Assembly (NCBI RefSeq): GCF_001278075.1
Contig: NZ_CP011340.1
Coordinates: 3,968,001 to 4,032,000, forward strand
Direction: 5' to 3'
Length of the DNA stretch: 64,000 nt
Origin: Streptomyces pristinaespiralis
GTDB lineage: Bacteria > Actinomycetota > Actinomycetes > Streptomycetales > Streptomycetaceae
The position numbers were made by a program, and so were the translations under genes. This document shows positions 29,082 to 37,593 of this stretch, piece after piece. The stretch's first letter is position 1. Each line of letters opens with the position of its first letter. Below the pieces are notes generated by a model that saw only the letters and a list, made by a program, of their open reading frames with translations, was not told where the DNA came from and did not search any database.

Positions 29082-30755
29082 GTGGTGGCGGAACCCGAGG
29101 GTCCGGAAGACCGGAAGCCTCAGTCCGACGAGGCGCACAGCGCTTTCGTCCCGCCCGCGGGGGTGGAACACCCCGAAGCGCCGGAAGAGGACCATCCCAG
29201 TTCCGAGTTCGCGATCCCGGAGGGTCTGGCCCCGGAACCGCCCGCGGAGCCGGAGGGCTCCGCGTTCGCTCCGCCGCGCACCTACAGCGCCAAAACGTCG
29301 CCGCCCGCCTTCACCCCGGCACACGGCATCCCGATGGTGCGGCTCACCAAGGACGCGCCCTGGCAGGACCGTATGCGGGCGATGCTGCGGATGCCGGTGG
29401 GCGAGCGGCCGGTGCCCGAGACACCGCACCGGCACGACGAGGCGGGCCCGGCCGTACCCCGCGTGCTCGACCTGACCCTGCGTATCGGTGAGTTGCTGCT
29501 GGCCGGCGGCGAGGGCGCGGAGGACGTCGAGGCGGCCATGTTCGCCATCTCCCGCTCGTACGGGCTGGACCGCTGCGAGCCGACGGTCACCTTCACGCTG
29601 CTGTCGATCACCTATCAGCCGTCCCTGGTCGACGACCCGGTGACCGCGAACCGGACCGTCCGGCGGCGCGGCACCGACTACACCCGGCTCGCCGCCGTCT
29701 ACCGGCTGGTGCACGACATCAGCGTCGAGGAGTCGGACGTCACGCTGGAGGAGGCGTACCGGCGGCTCGCCGAGATCCGCCGGAACCGGCACCCCTACCC
29801 CGGCTGGGCGCTGACGCTGGCCGGCGGTCTGCTGGCGGGCTCCGCCTCCGTGCTCGTCGGCGGTGACCCGGTGGTGTTCCTCGCCGCCGCGGTCAGCGCG
29901 ATGCTCGGCGACCGGCTGGCCTGGCTGTGCGCCGGGCGCGGGCTGCCGGAGTTCTACCAGTTCGTCGCCGCGGCGATGCCGCCCGCGGCGATGGGTGTGG
30001 CGCTGAGCCTGTCACCGCTGGAACTGCGGGCGTCCGCGGTCATCACCGGTGGACTGTTCGCCCTGATCCCGGGGCGGGCGCTGGTGGCGGGCGTGCAGGA
30101 CGGTCTGACCGGCTTCTACATCACGGCTGCCGCTCGTCTGCTCGAGGTCGGCTATCTGGTGGTCGGCATCGTCGTCGGCGTGCTCGGGGTGCTCTATCTC
30201 GGTGTCGCGCTGGATGCCGGGCTCAGTCCCGAGACCGCGATCCACAGCGTGCCGCGGCCGGTCACCCAGACCCTCGCGGCGATGGGCCTGTCCCTGTGCT
30301 TCGCGGTGATGCTCCAGCAGGAGCGCCGGACGGTGGCCCTGGTGACCTTCAGCGGCGGTGTGGCCTGGGTGGTGTACGGCGCGGTCGCGGATGTCGCCGG
30401 GGGCTCACCGGTGGCCGCGACCGCCCTCGCGGCAGGGCTGGTGGGCCTGTTCGGTCAGATGCTCTCGCGGTTCCGCTTCGAGTCGGCGCTGCCGTACGTG
30501 ACGGCCGCGATCGGCCCGCTGCTGCCCGGTAGCGCCACGTACTTCGGGCTGCTGGAGGTCGCGCGGGGCAATCTGAACACCGGTCTCGCCTCGCTGAGCA
30601 AGGCGGCCGCCCTGGCGCTGGCCATCGCGATCGGGGTGAACCTCGGAGGCGAGATCTCCCGGCTGTTCCTGCGGGCGCCGGGTGTCACCGGTGCCCTGCC
30701 GGGCGAGGAGACGCCGGGCGGACGCCGCGCGGCCAAGCGGACGCGCGGCTTCTAA
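29082..30755 (+). CDS. Threonine/serine exporter family protein (ThrE; DUF1212/DUF3815 fusion)
   Basis: About 557 residues. The N-terminal 85 are acidic and Pro/Glu-rich, predicted disordered. A soluble domain (about 125-245) with LRIGELLLAGGEGAEDVEAAM is the DUF1212-type part. About ten membrane helices follow (250-535) covering both permease halves fused, as in Corynebacterium ThrE. The start at GTG 29082 has GAGG six bases upstream; an ATG at 29016 would abut the ppa terminator and has no ribosome site. Likely exports threonine, serine or similar; specificity unproven. Confidence 0.88.
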   Translation: MVAEPEGPEDRKPQSDEAHSAFVPPAGVEHPEAPEEDHPSSEFAIPEGLAPEPPAEPEGSAFAPPRTYSAKTSPPAFTPAHGIPMVRLTKDAPWQDRMRAMLRMPVGERPVPETPHRHDEAGPAVPRVLDLTLRIGELLLAGGEGAEDVEAAMFAISRSYGLDRCEPTVTFTLLSITYQPSLVDDPVTANRTVRRRGTDYTRLAAVYRLVHDISVEESDVTLEEAYRRLAEIRRNRHPYPGWALTLAGGLLAGSASVLVGGDPVVFLAAAVSAMLGDRLAWLCAGRGLPEFYQFVAAAMPPAAMGVALSLSPLELRASAVITGGLFALIPGRALVAGVQDGLTGFYITAAARLLEVGYLVVGIVVGVLGVLYLGVALDAGLSPETAIHSVPRPVTQTLAAMGLSLCFAVMLQQERRTVALVTFSGGVAWVVYGAVADVAGGSPVAATALAAGLVGLFGQMLSRFRFESALPYVTAAIGPLLPGSATYFGLLEVARGNLNTGLASLSKAAALALAIAIGVNLGGEISRLFLRAPGVTGALPGEETPGGRRAAKRTRGF

Positions 30756-30765
30756 GGTCTTTCGT

Positions 30766-30791
30766 CCGGATCAGGCCGCTCCCTGATCCGG
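30766..30791. terminator. Bidirectional hairpin between convergent ThrE-type and DedA genes
   Basis: A perfect 10-bp inverted repeat (CCGGATCAGG/CCTGATCCGG) with loop CCGCTC, 10 nt past the exporter stop and about 40 nt from the DedA stop. No T-run, as is usual in Streptomyces. Confidence 0.65.
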
Positions 30792-30832
30792 CACGATTCG
30801 GACGAGAGGCCCTTGGGCCCTCCCCGGCGGTC

Positions 30833-31534
30833 TCAGCGCTTGGCGTGACGGCCGCCGCGGGACGACGGGGGGATCTCGCCGTCGGGCGTGGAGTCCGCGG
30901 CCGCAGCCGACTTCTTGTTCTTGGAGCGGGCCCGAAGGAACTCGACCGCGATCGGGACGACCGAGATCAGGACGATCAGGATCAGGATCGCCTCGATGTT
31001 CTTGTGGACGAACTCGACCTTGCCCAGCGCGGCGCCGAGCAGCGTGACGCCGGCGCCCCACAGGACGCCGCCGATGACGTTGAACGTGACGAACGAGCGG
31101 TAGTTCATCCGGCTCACACCGGCGATGATCGGCGTGAACGTCCGCACGATGGGCACGAAGCGGGCCAGCACCAGGGACTTCGGGCCGTACTTCTCGAAGA
31201 AGTCGTGCGCCTTCTCCACGTTCTCCTGCTTGAAGAGGCGGGAGTCGGGGCGCTTGAAGAGGGCCGGGCCGACCTTGCGGCCGAAGAGATAGCCGACCTG
31301 GTCACCGATGACGGCGGCCATCACGATCAGGGTGCAGACCAGCCACAGCGGCATGTCGATCTTGCCGGTGGTGACCAGCAGACCCGTGGTGAACAGCAGC
31401 GAGTCGCCGGGCAGGAAGAACCCGATCAGGAGGCCGGACTCGGCGAAGACGATCACCAGGACGCCGATCAGCCCGAACGTGGTGATCAGGTAGTCCGGGT
31501 CGAGCCAGCTCGGTCCGAGCGCAAGGGTGTTCAC
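30833..31534 (-). CDS. DedA/SNARE-associated family membrane protein
   Basis: 233 residues. It has the DedA pattern: early VFAESGLLIGFFLPGDSLLF (re-entrant helix), DQVGYLFGRKVG, the F/Y-rich KAHDFFEKYGPKSLVLARF, and RFVPIVRTFTPIIAGVSRMN with the family's essential arginines and acidic residue in the first block. About four to five membrane segments. The tail after residue 200 is charged and Lys/Arg-rich. DedA proteins are linked to lipid scrambling and membrane homeostasis; no specific substrate can be given here. Confidence 0.93.
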   Translation of the reverse strand: MNTLALGPSWLDPDYLITTFGLIGVLVIVFAESGLLIGFFLPGDSLLFTTGLLVTTGKIDMPLWLVCTLIVMAAVIGDQVGYLFGRKVGPALFKRPDSRLFKQENVEKAHDFFEKYGPKSLVLARFVPIVRTFTPIIAGVSRMNYRSFVTFNVIGGVLWGAGVTLLGAALGKVEFVHKNIEAILILIVLISVVPIAVEFLRARSKNKKSAAAADSTPDGEIPPSSRGGRHAKR

Positions 31535-31667
31535 GAGGTCCGGGCTCCTGGGGTGATAGTCGTCGGCAGGGTCGGCTGCCCAAAGCTATCAACGCATACG
31601 GGTGACACCGCGTTCCACCTGCCCCCTCCGGATGCAAGGTGAACGTACGGCCACGAACCTTTTCACC

Positions 31668-32033
31668 ATGGGTATCGATGATTACGGCGGTGGGCAGGGC
31701 CCGCAGGCCGATGTGCTGGTCGTCACGACGAACGACCTCCCGGGCTATCGCGTGGAGCAGGTGATCGGGGAGGTCTTCGGTCTGACGGTGCGCTCGCGCC
31801 ATCTGGGCAGCCAGATCGGGTCGGGTCTGAAGTCGATGATCGGCGGTGAGCTCAAGGGCCTGACCAAGACCCTCGTGGAGACCCGCAACCAGGCCATGGA
31901 GCGTCTGGTCGAGCAGGCCCGCTCACGCGGTGCGAACGCCGTGCTCGCGTTCCGCTTCGACGTGACGGAGGCCGCAGACGTCGGCACGGAGGTCTGTGCG
32001 TACGGCACGGCGGTGACGGTCGCCAAGGCGTGA
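31668..32033 (+). CDS. YbjQ family (DUF74) protein
   Basis: 121 residues, homologous to small pentameric YbjQ/UPF0145 proteins of unknown function. Diagnostic segments: VLVVTTNDLPGYRVEQVIGEVFGLTVRS, quoted only in part as TTNDLPGYRV and GEVFGLTVRS, then ARSRGANAVLAFRFD and EVCAYGTAVTV. ATG 31668 is used; an upstream in-frame GTG/TTG is possible but has no ribosome site. Divergent from DedA, convergent with tipA. Confidence 0.9.
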   Translation: MGIDDYGGGQGPQADVLVVTTNDLPGYRVEQVIGEVFGLTVRSRHLGSQIGSGLKSMIGGELKGLTKTLVETRNQAMERLVEQARSRGANAVLAFRFDVTEAADVGTEVCAYGTAVTVAKA

Positions 32034-32049
32034 GCGCGGGCGCCCGCGC
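32034..32049. terminator. GC palindrome between convergent YbjQ and tipA genes
   Basis: GCGCGGGCGCCCGCGC, a perfect 8+8 palindrome immediately after the YbjQ stop. It may end transcription from either side; short and without T-run, so weakly supported. Confidence 0.35.
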
Positions 32050-32112
32050 CGGCCCCCCGGCCGCCGCGGCCGCCCGTCCCCGGCACCCCTCCGGTCCTGT
32101 CCCGCGTCCGGC

Positions 32113-32871
32113 TCAGAGGTGCCGGACGGCGTTCGCGAGGATCGCCTCCCGCTGGTACGCCGCCAGGCCCGGCCTGGCCTTGTCGATGTTGCGGGTGAAC
32201 CGCTCGTCGGCGACGTACATCTCCGCCAGGCCCGTGTGCATCTCGTAGGTGCAGGTGTAGTGGTTGCCGGAGATCCACCGCCGGTGGTCCTCCGCCACGT
32301 CCATCGCGGCCCGCGACTCCGGCTCCTCGCCCGCGTCCATCAGCTCCACGAAGCGCCGGGTGATGTCGTCGGCCTCGCGCTGGACGCGCAGCCAGTCCTC
32401 CTTCGTGTACGAGGCCGTGCGCCGCCGGGACTCCGCGTACGCGTCGGTGCCGCCCCAACGCTGCTCGGCCTCCTCGGCGTACGCGTCCGGGTCGAAGTCC
32501 CCGAAGACCTCGAACTTCTCCTCGGGCGTGAGGTTGATGCCCATCTTCTTCGCCTCCATGGCTCGTTCCACGGCGGCGGCCATCTCCTTGAGCCTGGCGA
32601 TCCGGGCGGAGAGCAGTTCGTGCTGCCGCCGCAGGTGGGCCCGCGGGTCCGCGTCGGGGTCGTCGAGGAGTGCCGCCACCTCTTCGAGGGGAAAGCCGAG
32701 CTCCCGGTAGAACAGGATCTGCTGCAGCCGGTCCAGGTCGGCGTCGTCGTACCGCCGGTGGCCCGATCCGCTGCGTCCGCTCGGACGCAGCAGTCCGATC
32801 TCGTCGTAGTGGTGCAGGGTGCGCACCGTGACTCCGGCGAAACGGGCGACCTGTCCCACGGAGTAGCTCAT
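32113..32871 (-). CDS. tipA: TipA-type MerR regulator (TipAL, with internal TipAS domain)
   Basis: 252 residues. Residues 1-70 are a MerR winged helix (MSYSVGQVARFAGVTVRTLH), 75-108 the dimerisation coiled coil, and 110-252 the TipAS antibiotic-recognition domain, with M110-G-I-N-L as the internal start known from S. lividans. In TipAS the thiopeptide is captured covalently by C214; here residue 214 is glycine (HTGLAEMY) while C207 is kept. A PtipA-like promoter with operator palindrome lies just upstream. Divergent from a glutamate decarboxylase gene. Expected to activate its own promoter on ligand binding. Confidence 0.95.
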   Translation of the reverse strand: MSYSVGQVARFAGVTVRTLHHYDEIGLLRPSGRSGSGHRRYDDADLDRLQQILFYRELGFPLEEVAALLDDPDADPRAHLRRQHELLSARIARLKEMAAAVERAMEAKKMGINLTPEEKFEVFGDFDPDAYAEEAEQRWGGTDAYAESRRRTASYTKEDWLRVQREADDITRRFVELMDAGEEPESRAAMDVAEDHRRWISGNHYTCTYEMHTGLAEMYVADERFTRNIDKARPGLAAYQREAILANAVRHL

Positions 32872-32903
32872 CGCCTTCGCTCCTTCGTTCGTGTGACGGA
32901 CCC

Positions 32904-32934
32904 AGGCTGCTGCCTCACGTTGCGTGAGGTGCAA
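32904..32934 (-). promoter_or_regulatory. PtipA-like promoter with TipAL operator
   Basis: On the minus strand: TTGCAC (-35, 32934-32929), a 19-bp spacer and CAGCCT (-10, 32909-32904). The spacer contains the palindrome CCTCACG-CAA-CGTGAGG (32913-32929). The overlong 19-bp spacer bridged by a palindrome is the MerR-family activation design, and the sequence closely resembles the known tipA promoter as I recall it. It lies between tipA and the divergent decarboxylase gene, 22 nt from the latter's start. Confidence 0.85.
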
Positions 32935-32955
32935 GCCCGTACGAGCCTGAGGCCT

Positions 32956-34380
32956 ATGGCACTCCATCAGGGCACCACGGGGACCGAGGACCACACGCCG
33001 GAGCGGCGCCGGCTGGCGGTCAATCCCTTCTTCGGTCCGGCGGACCCGGTCGGCGGGCGGACGGCCGCCCCGCCCACGCACCGTCTCCCGGACGGCCCGA
33101 TGCCGCCTCTCACGGCGTATCAGCTGGTGCACGACGAGCTGATGCTCGACGGGAACTCCCGCCTCAACCTCGCCACCTTCGTCACCACCTGGATGGAGCC
33201 GCAGGCGGCGGACCTGATGGCCGAGTGCCGGGACAAGAACATGATCGACAAGGACGAGTACCCCCGCACGGCCGAGCTGGAGCGCAGGTGTGTCGCGATG
33301 CTCGCGGACCTGTGGCACGCGCCGGACCCGGCCTCGGCCGTCGGCTGTTCGACGACCGGGTCGAGCGAGGCCTGCATGCTCGCCGGGCTGGCCCTCAAGC
33401 GGCGGTGGGCGAAGCGGAACGGCGACCGCTATCCGGCGAAGGCCCGGCCCAACCTGGTGATGGGCGTCAACGTGCAGGTCTGCTGGGAGAAGTTCTGCAA
33501 CTTCTGGGAGGTCGAGGCTCGGCTCGTGCCCATGGAGGGGAACCGCTTCCACCTCGACCCGCAGGCCGCCGCCGAGTTGTGCGACGAGAACACCATCGGG
33601 GTGGTGGCGGTGCTCGGCTCGACCTTCGACGGCTCCTACGAGCCGGTCGGCGAGCTCTGCGCCGCGCTGGACGACCTCCAGGAGCGCACCGGCCTGGACA
33701 TCCCGGTCCATGTCGACGGCGCGTCGGGCGCGATGGTCGCGCCCTTCCTCGACGAGGACCTCGTCTGGGACTTCCGGCTGCCGCGGGTGTGCTCCATCAA
33801 CACCTCCGGGCACAAGTACGGCCTGGTCTACCCCGGCGTGGGGTGGGCGCTGTGGCGCTCGCCCGACGAACTCCCGGAGGAGCTGGTCTTCCGGGTGAAC
33901 TACCTGGGCGGCGACATGCCGACCTTCGCCCTCAACTTCTCCCGCCCCGGCGCCCAGGTGGTGGCGCAGTACTACACGTTCCTTCGGCTGGGGCGCGAGG
34001 GTTACCGGGCCGTCCAGCACACGGCCCGTGATGTGGCGACGGGGCTCGCCGAACGGATCGGGGCGCTGGACGACTTCCGGCTGCTCACCCGGGGCGATCA
34101 GTTGCCCGTCTTCGCGTTCACCACCGCCCCCGACGTGACGTCCTTCGACGTCTTCGACGTGTCGCGGCGGCTGCGGGAGCGGGGATGGCTGGTTCCCGCC
34201 TACACCTTCCCGGCGAACCGCCGGGACCTCTCGGTGCTGCGGGTGGTCTGCCGCAACGGCTTCTCGGCGGACCTCGCGGAGCTGCTCCTGGAGGACCTGC
34301 GGCTGCTGCTTCCCGAACTGCGCGCGCAGGTGCGCCCTTTGACCAGGGATGCCGCGCAGGCCACGGCCTTCCACCACTGA
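32956..34380 (+). CDS. gad: Glutamate decarboxylase
   Basis: 474 residues, PLP-dependent, converts glutamate to GABA with proton consumption. The PLP lysine is K287 in NTSGHKYGLVY, with D254 in VHVDGASGAMV; STTGSSEACML binds the phosphate. Length and motifs match bacterial GadB-type enzymes. The ATG at 32956 lies only about 20 nt from the tipA -35 region on the other strand, so expression may be affected by TipA binding. A strong hairpin follows the stop. No partner glutamate/GABA antiporter is nearby. Confidence 0.95.
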   Translation: MALHQGTTGTEDHTPERRRLAVNPFFGPADPVGGRTAAPPTHRLPDGPMPPLTAYQLVHDELMLDGNSRLNLATFVTTWMEPQAADLMAECRDKNMIDKDEYPRTAELERRCVAMLADLWHAPDPASAVGCSTTGSSEACMLAGLALKRRWAKRNGDRYPAKARPNLVMGVNVQVCWEKFCNFWEVEARLVPMEGNRFHLDPQAAAELCDENTIGVVAVLGSTFDGSYEPVGELCAALDDLQERTGLDIPVHVDGASGAMVAPFLDEDLVWDFRLPRVCSINTSGHKYGLVYPGVGWALWRSPDELPEELVFRVNYLGGDMPTFALNFSRPGAQVVAQYYTFLRLGREGYRAVQHTARDVATGLAERIGALDDFRLLTRGDQLPVFAFTTAPDVTSFDVFDVSRRLRERGWLVPAYTFPANRRDLSVLRVVCRNGFSADLAELLLEDLRLLLPELRAQVRPLTRDAAQATAFHH

Positions 34381-34410
34381 GCGGGGCCCGGCACCGGTGC
34401 CGGGCCCCGC
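34381..34410. terminator. Perfect GC palindrome after gad
   Basis: GCGGGGCCCGGCACC directly followed by its reverse complement: 15+15, effectively a 13-bp stem with loop CCGG. It starts at the base after the gad stop and lies between convergent genes. Confidence 0.75.
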
Positions 34411-34444
34411 CGTCCCTGTGACCCCGCCGTCTCAGCGAGCCGTC

Positions 34445-35224
34445 TCAGCGGCCCAGACGCCGGAAGCGGGAGACCGCCAGCGGGAAGAAGACCGCGACCA
34501 GCAGCAGCGGCCAGGCCACCGCCAGCACGTCCGCGTGCTCCGCCGCGAAGGAGCCGGTGGCCACGTCCGGGATGCCGGCGAGGTCGCGGACCGTCGTCGC
34601 CGTCGCCGAGATCGGGTTCCACTCGACGGCCGCGCCCAGCCAGCCGGGCATCGACTCGGGCGTCGCGAAGGCGTTGGACAGGAAGCCGACCGGCCAGACG
34701 AGGATCTGCACGGCCTGCACCAGCTCCGGCTTCCCCGCGACCATCGCGAGGTGGATGCCGGCCCACAGCATCGCGAAGCGCAGCAGGAGGAGCAGCCCCA
34801 CGGCCCCGAGCAGCGCGCCGAAGCCGCCGTTCCATCGCCAGCCGATGGCATGGCCGACGCCGATCATGACCAGCAGGCCGAGCGCCGACTGGAGCATGTC
34901 CGCGAAGCTGCGCCCGACCAGCACCGCGGACGACGCCATGGGCATGGACCTGAAGCGGTCGATGACGCCCTTGTTGAGGTCCTGGGTGACCGCGAGCATC
35001 GTCGCCTCGAGGCCGAACGCCATGGTCAACGCCAGCATGCCCGGGATCAGGAAGTCGACGTAGGCCCCGTCCACACCCCGGCCGCCGCCGATCAGGTAGC
35101 CGAACATCAGCAGCAGCATCACGGGGAAGACGAGCCCGACCACGACCTGCACGGGCTGCCGTGCCCAGTGCGCCAGTTCGCGCCGGGTCATGGTCCAGGA
35201 GTCGGTCAGTACGTAGTTGCTCAT
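34445..35224 (-). CDS. ABC-2 type drug exporter permease
   Basis: 259 residues, six predicted membrane helices and the ABC-2 pattern ([15 protein letters not shown] loop, then a P/G-rich [19 protein letters not shown]). It pairs with the preceding DrrA-like ATPase; the ATG overlaps its stop as ATGA. Resembles DrrB-like exporters of daunorubicin resistance systems, but the substrate is unknown. Confidence 0.93.
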   Translation of the reverse strand: MSNYVLTDSWTMTRRELAHWARQPVQVVVGLVFPVMLLLMFGYLIGGGRGVDGAYVDFLIPGMLALTMAFGLEATMLAVTQDLNKGVIDRFRSMPMASSAVLVGRSFADMLQSALGLLVMIGVGHAIGWRWNGGFGALLGAVGLLLLLRFAMLWAGIHLAMVAGKPELVQAVQILVWPVGFLSNAFATPESMPGWLGAAVEWNPISATATTVRDLAGIPDVATGSFAAEHADVLAVAWPLLLVAVFFPLAVSRFRRLGR

Positions 35225-36150
35225 GCCGCGTGCTCCTTGGTCAGGTGGAGGAAGACCTCGTCGAGGGTGGGACGGCGGATGGACAGGTCCTCCGCCTCCA
35301 CACCGGCCGCCTCCAGTGCCCGCACGGTCTCGGTCAGGGCGGCCATCCGGTCGCTCACCGGCGCGCTGACCAGCCGCCGGTCGGCGTCCACGGTCGCCTC
35401 GCCGGGGAGCAGGGAGGCGACAAGGGCGAGGCGGTCCGCGTCCCGCAGGACCACGTCGATCCGGTCGCCGCCGGTCTTCGCCTTCAGCTCGTCCGCCGTG
35501 CCCTCGGCGATCACCCGTCCGGCGTCGACGACCGAGATCCGGTCGGCCAGCTGGTCGGCCTCCTCCAGGTACTGCGTGGTCAGCAGCACCGTGGTGCCGG
35601 CGCCGACGAGGGAGCGCACCGACGCCCACACCTCGGCCCGGCCGCGGGGGTCGAGCCCTGTCGTCGGTTCGTCGAGGAACAGCACTTCGGGGTCGGTGAT
35701 CAGCGAGGCCGCCAGATCGAGCCTTCTGCGCATACCGCCGCTGTAGAGCTTGACCGCCTTGCGTCCGGTGTCCGCGAGGTCGAACCGCTCGAGCAGTTCG
35801 TCGGCCCTGTCCCCCGCCCGGCGTGCGCCGAGGTGGTACAGCCGCCCGAACATCTCGAGGTTCTGCCGGCCGCCGAGCTCCTCGTCGACCGCCGCGTGCT
35901 GCCCGAGCAGGCCGATCCGCTTGCGGACCTCGCCGGCCTGGGTGCGTACGTCGTGACCGGCGACGCGCACCACGCCCTCGTCGTGGCGCAGCAGTGTGGC
36001 CATGACCCGCACGGCGGTGGTCTTGCCCGCGCCGTTGGGTCCGAGCACCCCGTGCACGGTGCCGCGCGCCACCGTCAGGTCCAGGCCGTCCAGAGCGTGC
36101 TTGTCCCCGTACCGCTTCCGTACACCCTCGACGACGATCGCGTCCGTCAT
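35221..36150 (-). CDS. Daunorubicin-resistance-type ABC transporter ATP-binding protein
   Basis: 309 residues. Walker [10 protein letters not shown], signature [15 protein letters not shown], Walker [17 protein letters not shown], then the DrrA-type C-terminal domain after residue 230. It heads the ATPase-permease pair, and its promoter region (36151-36235) contains two copies of the palindrome also found in front of the PadR gene, so PadR repression is likely. Exports an unknown toxic compound, by family. Confidence 0.94.
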   Translation of the reverse strand: MTDAIVVEGVRKRYGDKHALDGLDLTVARGTVHGVLGPNGAGKTTAVRVMATLLRHDEGVVRVAGHDVRTQAGEVRKRIGLLGQHAAVDEELGGRQNLEMFGRLYHLGARRAGDRADELLERFDLADTGRKAVKLYSGGMRRRLDLAASLITDPEVLFLDEPTTGLDPRGRAEVWASVRSLVGAGTTVLLTTQYLEEADQLADRISVVDAGRVIAEGTADELKAKTGGDRIDVVLRDADRLALVASLLPGEATVDADRRLVSAPVSDRMAALTETVRALEAAGVEAEDLSIRRPTLDEVFLHLTKEHAA

Positions 36151-36179
36151 CCGTCTCCTCCAGCACCCTCGGGACAGTA

Positions 36180-36191
36180 GTCAAATTTGAC
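36180..36191. promoter_or_regulatory. PadR operator candidate 1
   Basis: GTCAAATTTGAC, a perfect 12-bp palindrome 30 bp upstream of the ABC ATPase start. Same motif as the two other sites (36224-36237 and 36891-36904). Confidence 0.7.
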
Positions 36192-36223
36192 CACCGCCGT
36201 AAGATAGTCCCCTGAAATCGATT

Positions 36224-36237
36224 GGTCAAACTTGATT
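36224..36237. promoter_or_regulatory. PadR operator candidate 2
   Basis: GGTCAAACTTGATT; its reverse complement differs by one base from the site upstream of padR. It overlaps the padR stop codon and lies upstream of the ABC operon. Confidence 0.7.
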
Positions 36238-36877
36238 AGCTGAGATCGCCCTCATGCGGCTCGCCCGTCGCGTAAGGGTTCTCCTCGCCCTCCGCCCGCA
36301 CCCCGACGAACGGCTCGCCCTCACCCGCGAAGGTGTAGGCGCCCTCCTCGATCCGGCGGATCAGGCCGCGCGTCCACTCCGCGCCGAAGTCGGCGGACGA
36401 GACCCACATGTTCATGATCTCGCCGATGTGGCCCAGGGACTGGGGACCCTCTTCCGGCGTCCAGTACTCCGTCACCGAAGCCCGCCACTGCTCCAGACCG
36501 CGCACCCGCTCCGTGAGCAGCGCCACCGCCTCGTCCCGCGGCAGGTCGACGATGAACCCGATCGCGGCCGAGAGCACGTCCGTCTTCTGGTCGTGCGCGG
36601 TCAGGGACTCGCGCAGGAGCGAGAAGAACTCCTCGGTGCCCCGCTCGGTGATCTCGTACTCGGTGCGCGGCGGGCCGCCCGCCGTCGACGGGGCGATCTC
36701 ATGGGCGTGCAACAGCCCCTGCTTCGCCATCTGCTTCAGCGCGTGATAGATCGACCCCGGCTTGGCGTTGGACCACTCGTGGGCGCCCCAGTACTCGAGA
36801 TCGTTGCGGACCTGGTAGCCGTGCGCCCGTCCGTGCTGGCGCACGGCACCCAGGACGAGAAGCCGGATCGCTGACAT
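36236..36877 (-). CDS. PadR-family transcriptional regulator
   Basis: 213 residues. The PadR winged helix occupies residues 1-85 (MSAIRLLVLGAVRQHGRAHG, recognition region SNAKPGSIYHALKQM, wing TEYEITERG). The C-terminal helical dimerisation/sensor domain follows. ATG 36877 has AGGAGG eight bases upstream, and an operator-like palindrome (36891-36904) abuts that ribosome site. It precedes the ABC exporter on the same strand. Likely a local repressor released by the exported compound. Confidence 0.93.
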   Translation of the reverse strand: MSAIRLLVLGAVRQHGRAHGYQVRNDLEYWGAHEWSNAKPGSIYHALKQMAKQGLLHAHEIAPSTAGGPPRTEYEITERGTEEFFSLLRESLTAHDQKTDVLSAAIGFIVDLPRDEAVALLTERVRGLEQWRASVTEYWTPEEGPQSLGHIGEIMNMWVSSADFGAEWTRGLIRRIEEGAYTFAGEGEPFVGVRAEGEENPYATGEPHEGDLS

Positions 36878-36890
36878 CCGCGTACCTCCT

Positions 36891-36904
36891 AATCAACTTT
36901 GACC
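36891..36904. promoter_or_regulatory. PadR operator candidate 3 (autoregulatory)
   Basis: AATCAACTTTGACC, directly adjacent to the padR ribosome binding site. It differs from the reverse complement of candidate 2 at one position. Supports autorepression of padR. Confidence 0.7.
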
Positions 36905-36921
36905 AGGGTACGCAGCGATCT

Positions 36922-37473
36922 TCACGCGCCCCAGTCCCCTCCCTGCTCCAGCGCGACCAGATCGAAGGCGCCCTTGCCGTCCAGCGACTCGCGGATGATG
37001 TCCGCATGACCCGCGTGCCGGGCGATCTCCTCGACCAGGTGCATCATCAGCCAGCGCATCGAGACCCGCCCGTCCTTGGGGAACCAGGGCGCCGGGGGCA
37101 GCGGGAACGTGTCGTCGAGGCTCGGCACGGAGCGGATGAACTCCTCCGTCTCCTTCGTGACCGAGTCCCAGAAGGCCAGCACGCCCGGCACGGTCTCGTC
37201 GCCGACCAGGCGGAAGCTGTCTCCCCAGGTCTCCTCGGAGCGCTGCCTCTCGTTCGGCCGCTGCTGCGCCATCCGCAGCCAGTTCAGCTCCATCTCCGCC
37301 ACATGCTTGAGCAGCCCCGACAGCGACAGCTCGCTCGCGCTGGGCCGGCTCGCCGCCTGCTCCTCCGTCAGCCCGAGGACGGAGCGCCTGAGAGCGCCGC
37401 GCTGGGCCTCGACGAAGGACAGGAGCGCACCGCGCTCGTCACCGTGGGCCTCTGCGGGAACGTGGGTGACCAT
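36922..37473 (-). CDS. DinB-family protein (DUF664 type)
   Basis: 183 residues, four-helix DinB-like fold as in mycothiol-dependent and metal-binding DUF664 proteins. Candidate metal-ligand histidines are in LLKHVAEME, LMMHLVEEI and HAGHADIIRE, spaced as in the family. ATG 37473 (MVTHVPAEAHG) is used, with GGAAGG upstream. Just upstream of padR on the same strand, but operator 3 lies between them, so it is probably a separate unit. Activity unassigned. Confidence 0.9.
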   Translation of the reverse strand: MVTHVPAEAHGDERGALLSFVEAQRGALRRSVLGLTEEQAASRPSASELSLSGLLKHVAEMELNWLRMAQQRPNERQRSEETWGDSFRLVGDETVPGVLAFWDSVTKETEEFIRSVPSLDDTFPLPPAPWFPKDGRVSMRWLMMHLVEEIARHAGHADIIRESLDGKGAFDLVALEQGGDWGA

Positions 37474-37540
37474 GGTGTGTCCGCCTTCCGGATCCTGGAG
37501 GAGGGGCCGTCCGCCCTCCTGCCGACACCTCAAAAGCTAC

Positions 37541-37575
37541 GGGCCCTTGCGGTCAGCTTCTGTCCGCAAGGGCCC
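37541..37575 (-). terminator. Hairpin after the aldehyde dehydrogenase gene
   Basis: A perfect 12-bp stem (GGGCCCTTGCGG/CCGCAAGGGCCC) with an 11-nt loop, 19 nt past the aldehyde dehydrogenase stop. On the minus strand it is followed by GTAGCTTTTG, a short T-run. Confidence 0.75.
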
Positions 37576-37593
37576 GGCGCCGGGAAGGATTCG

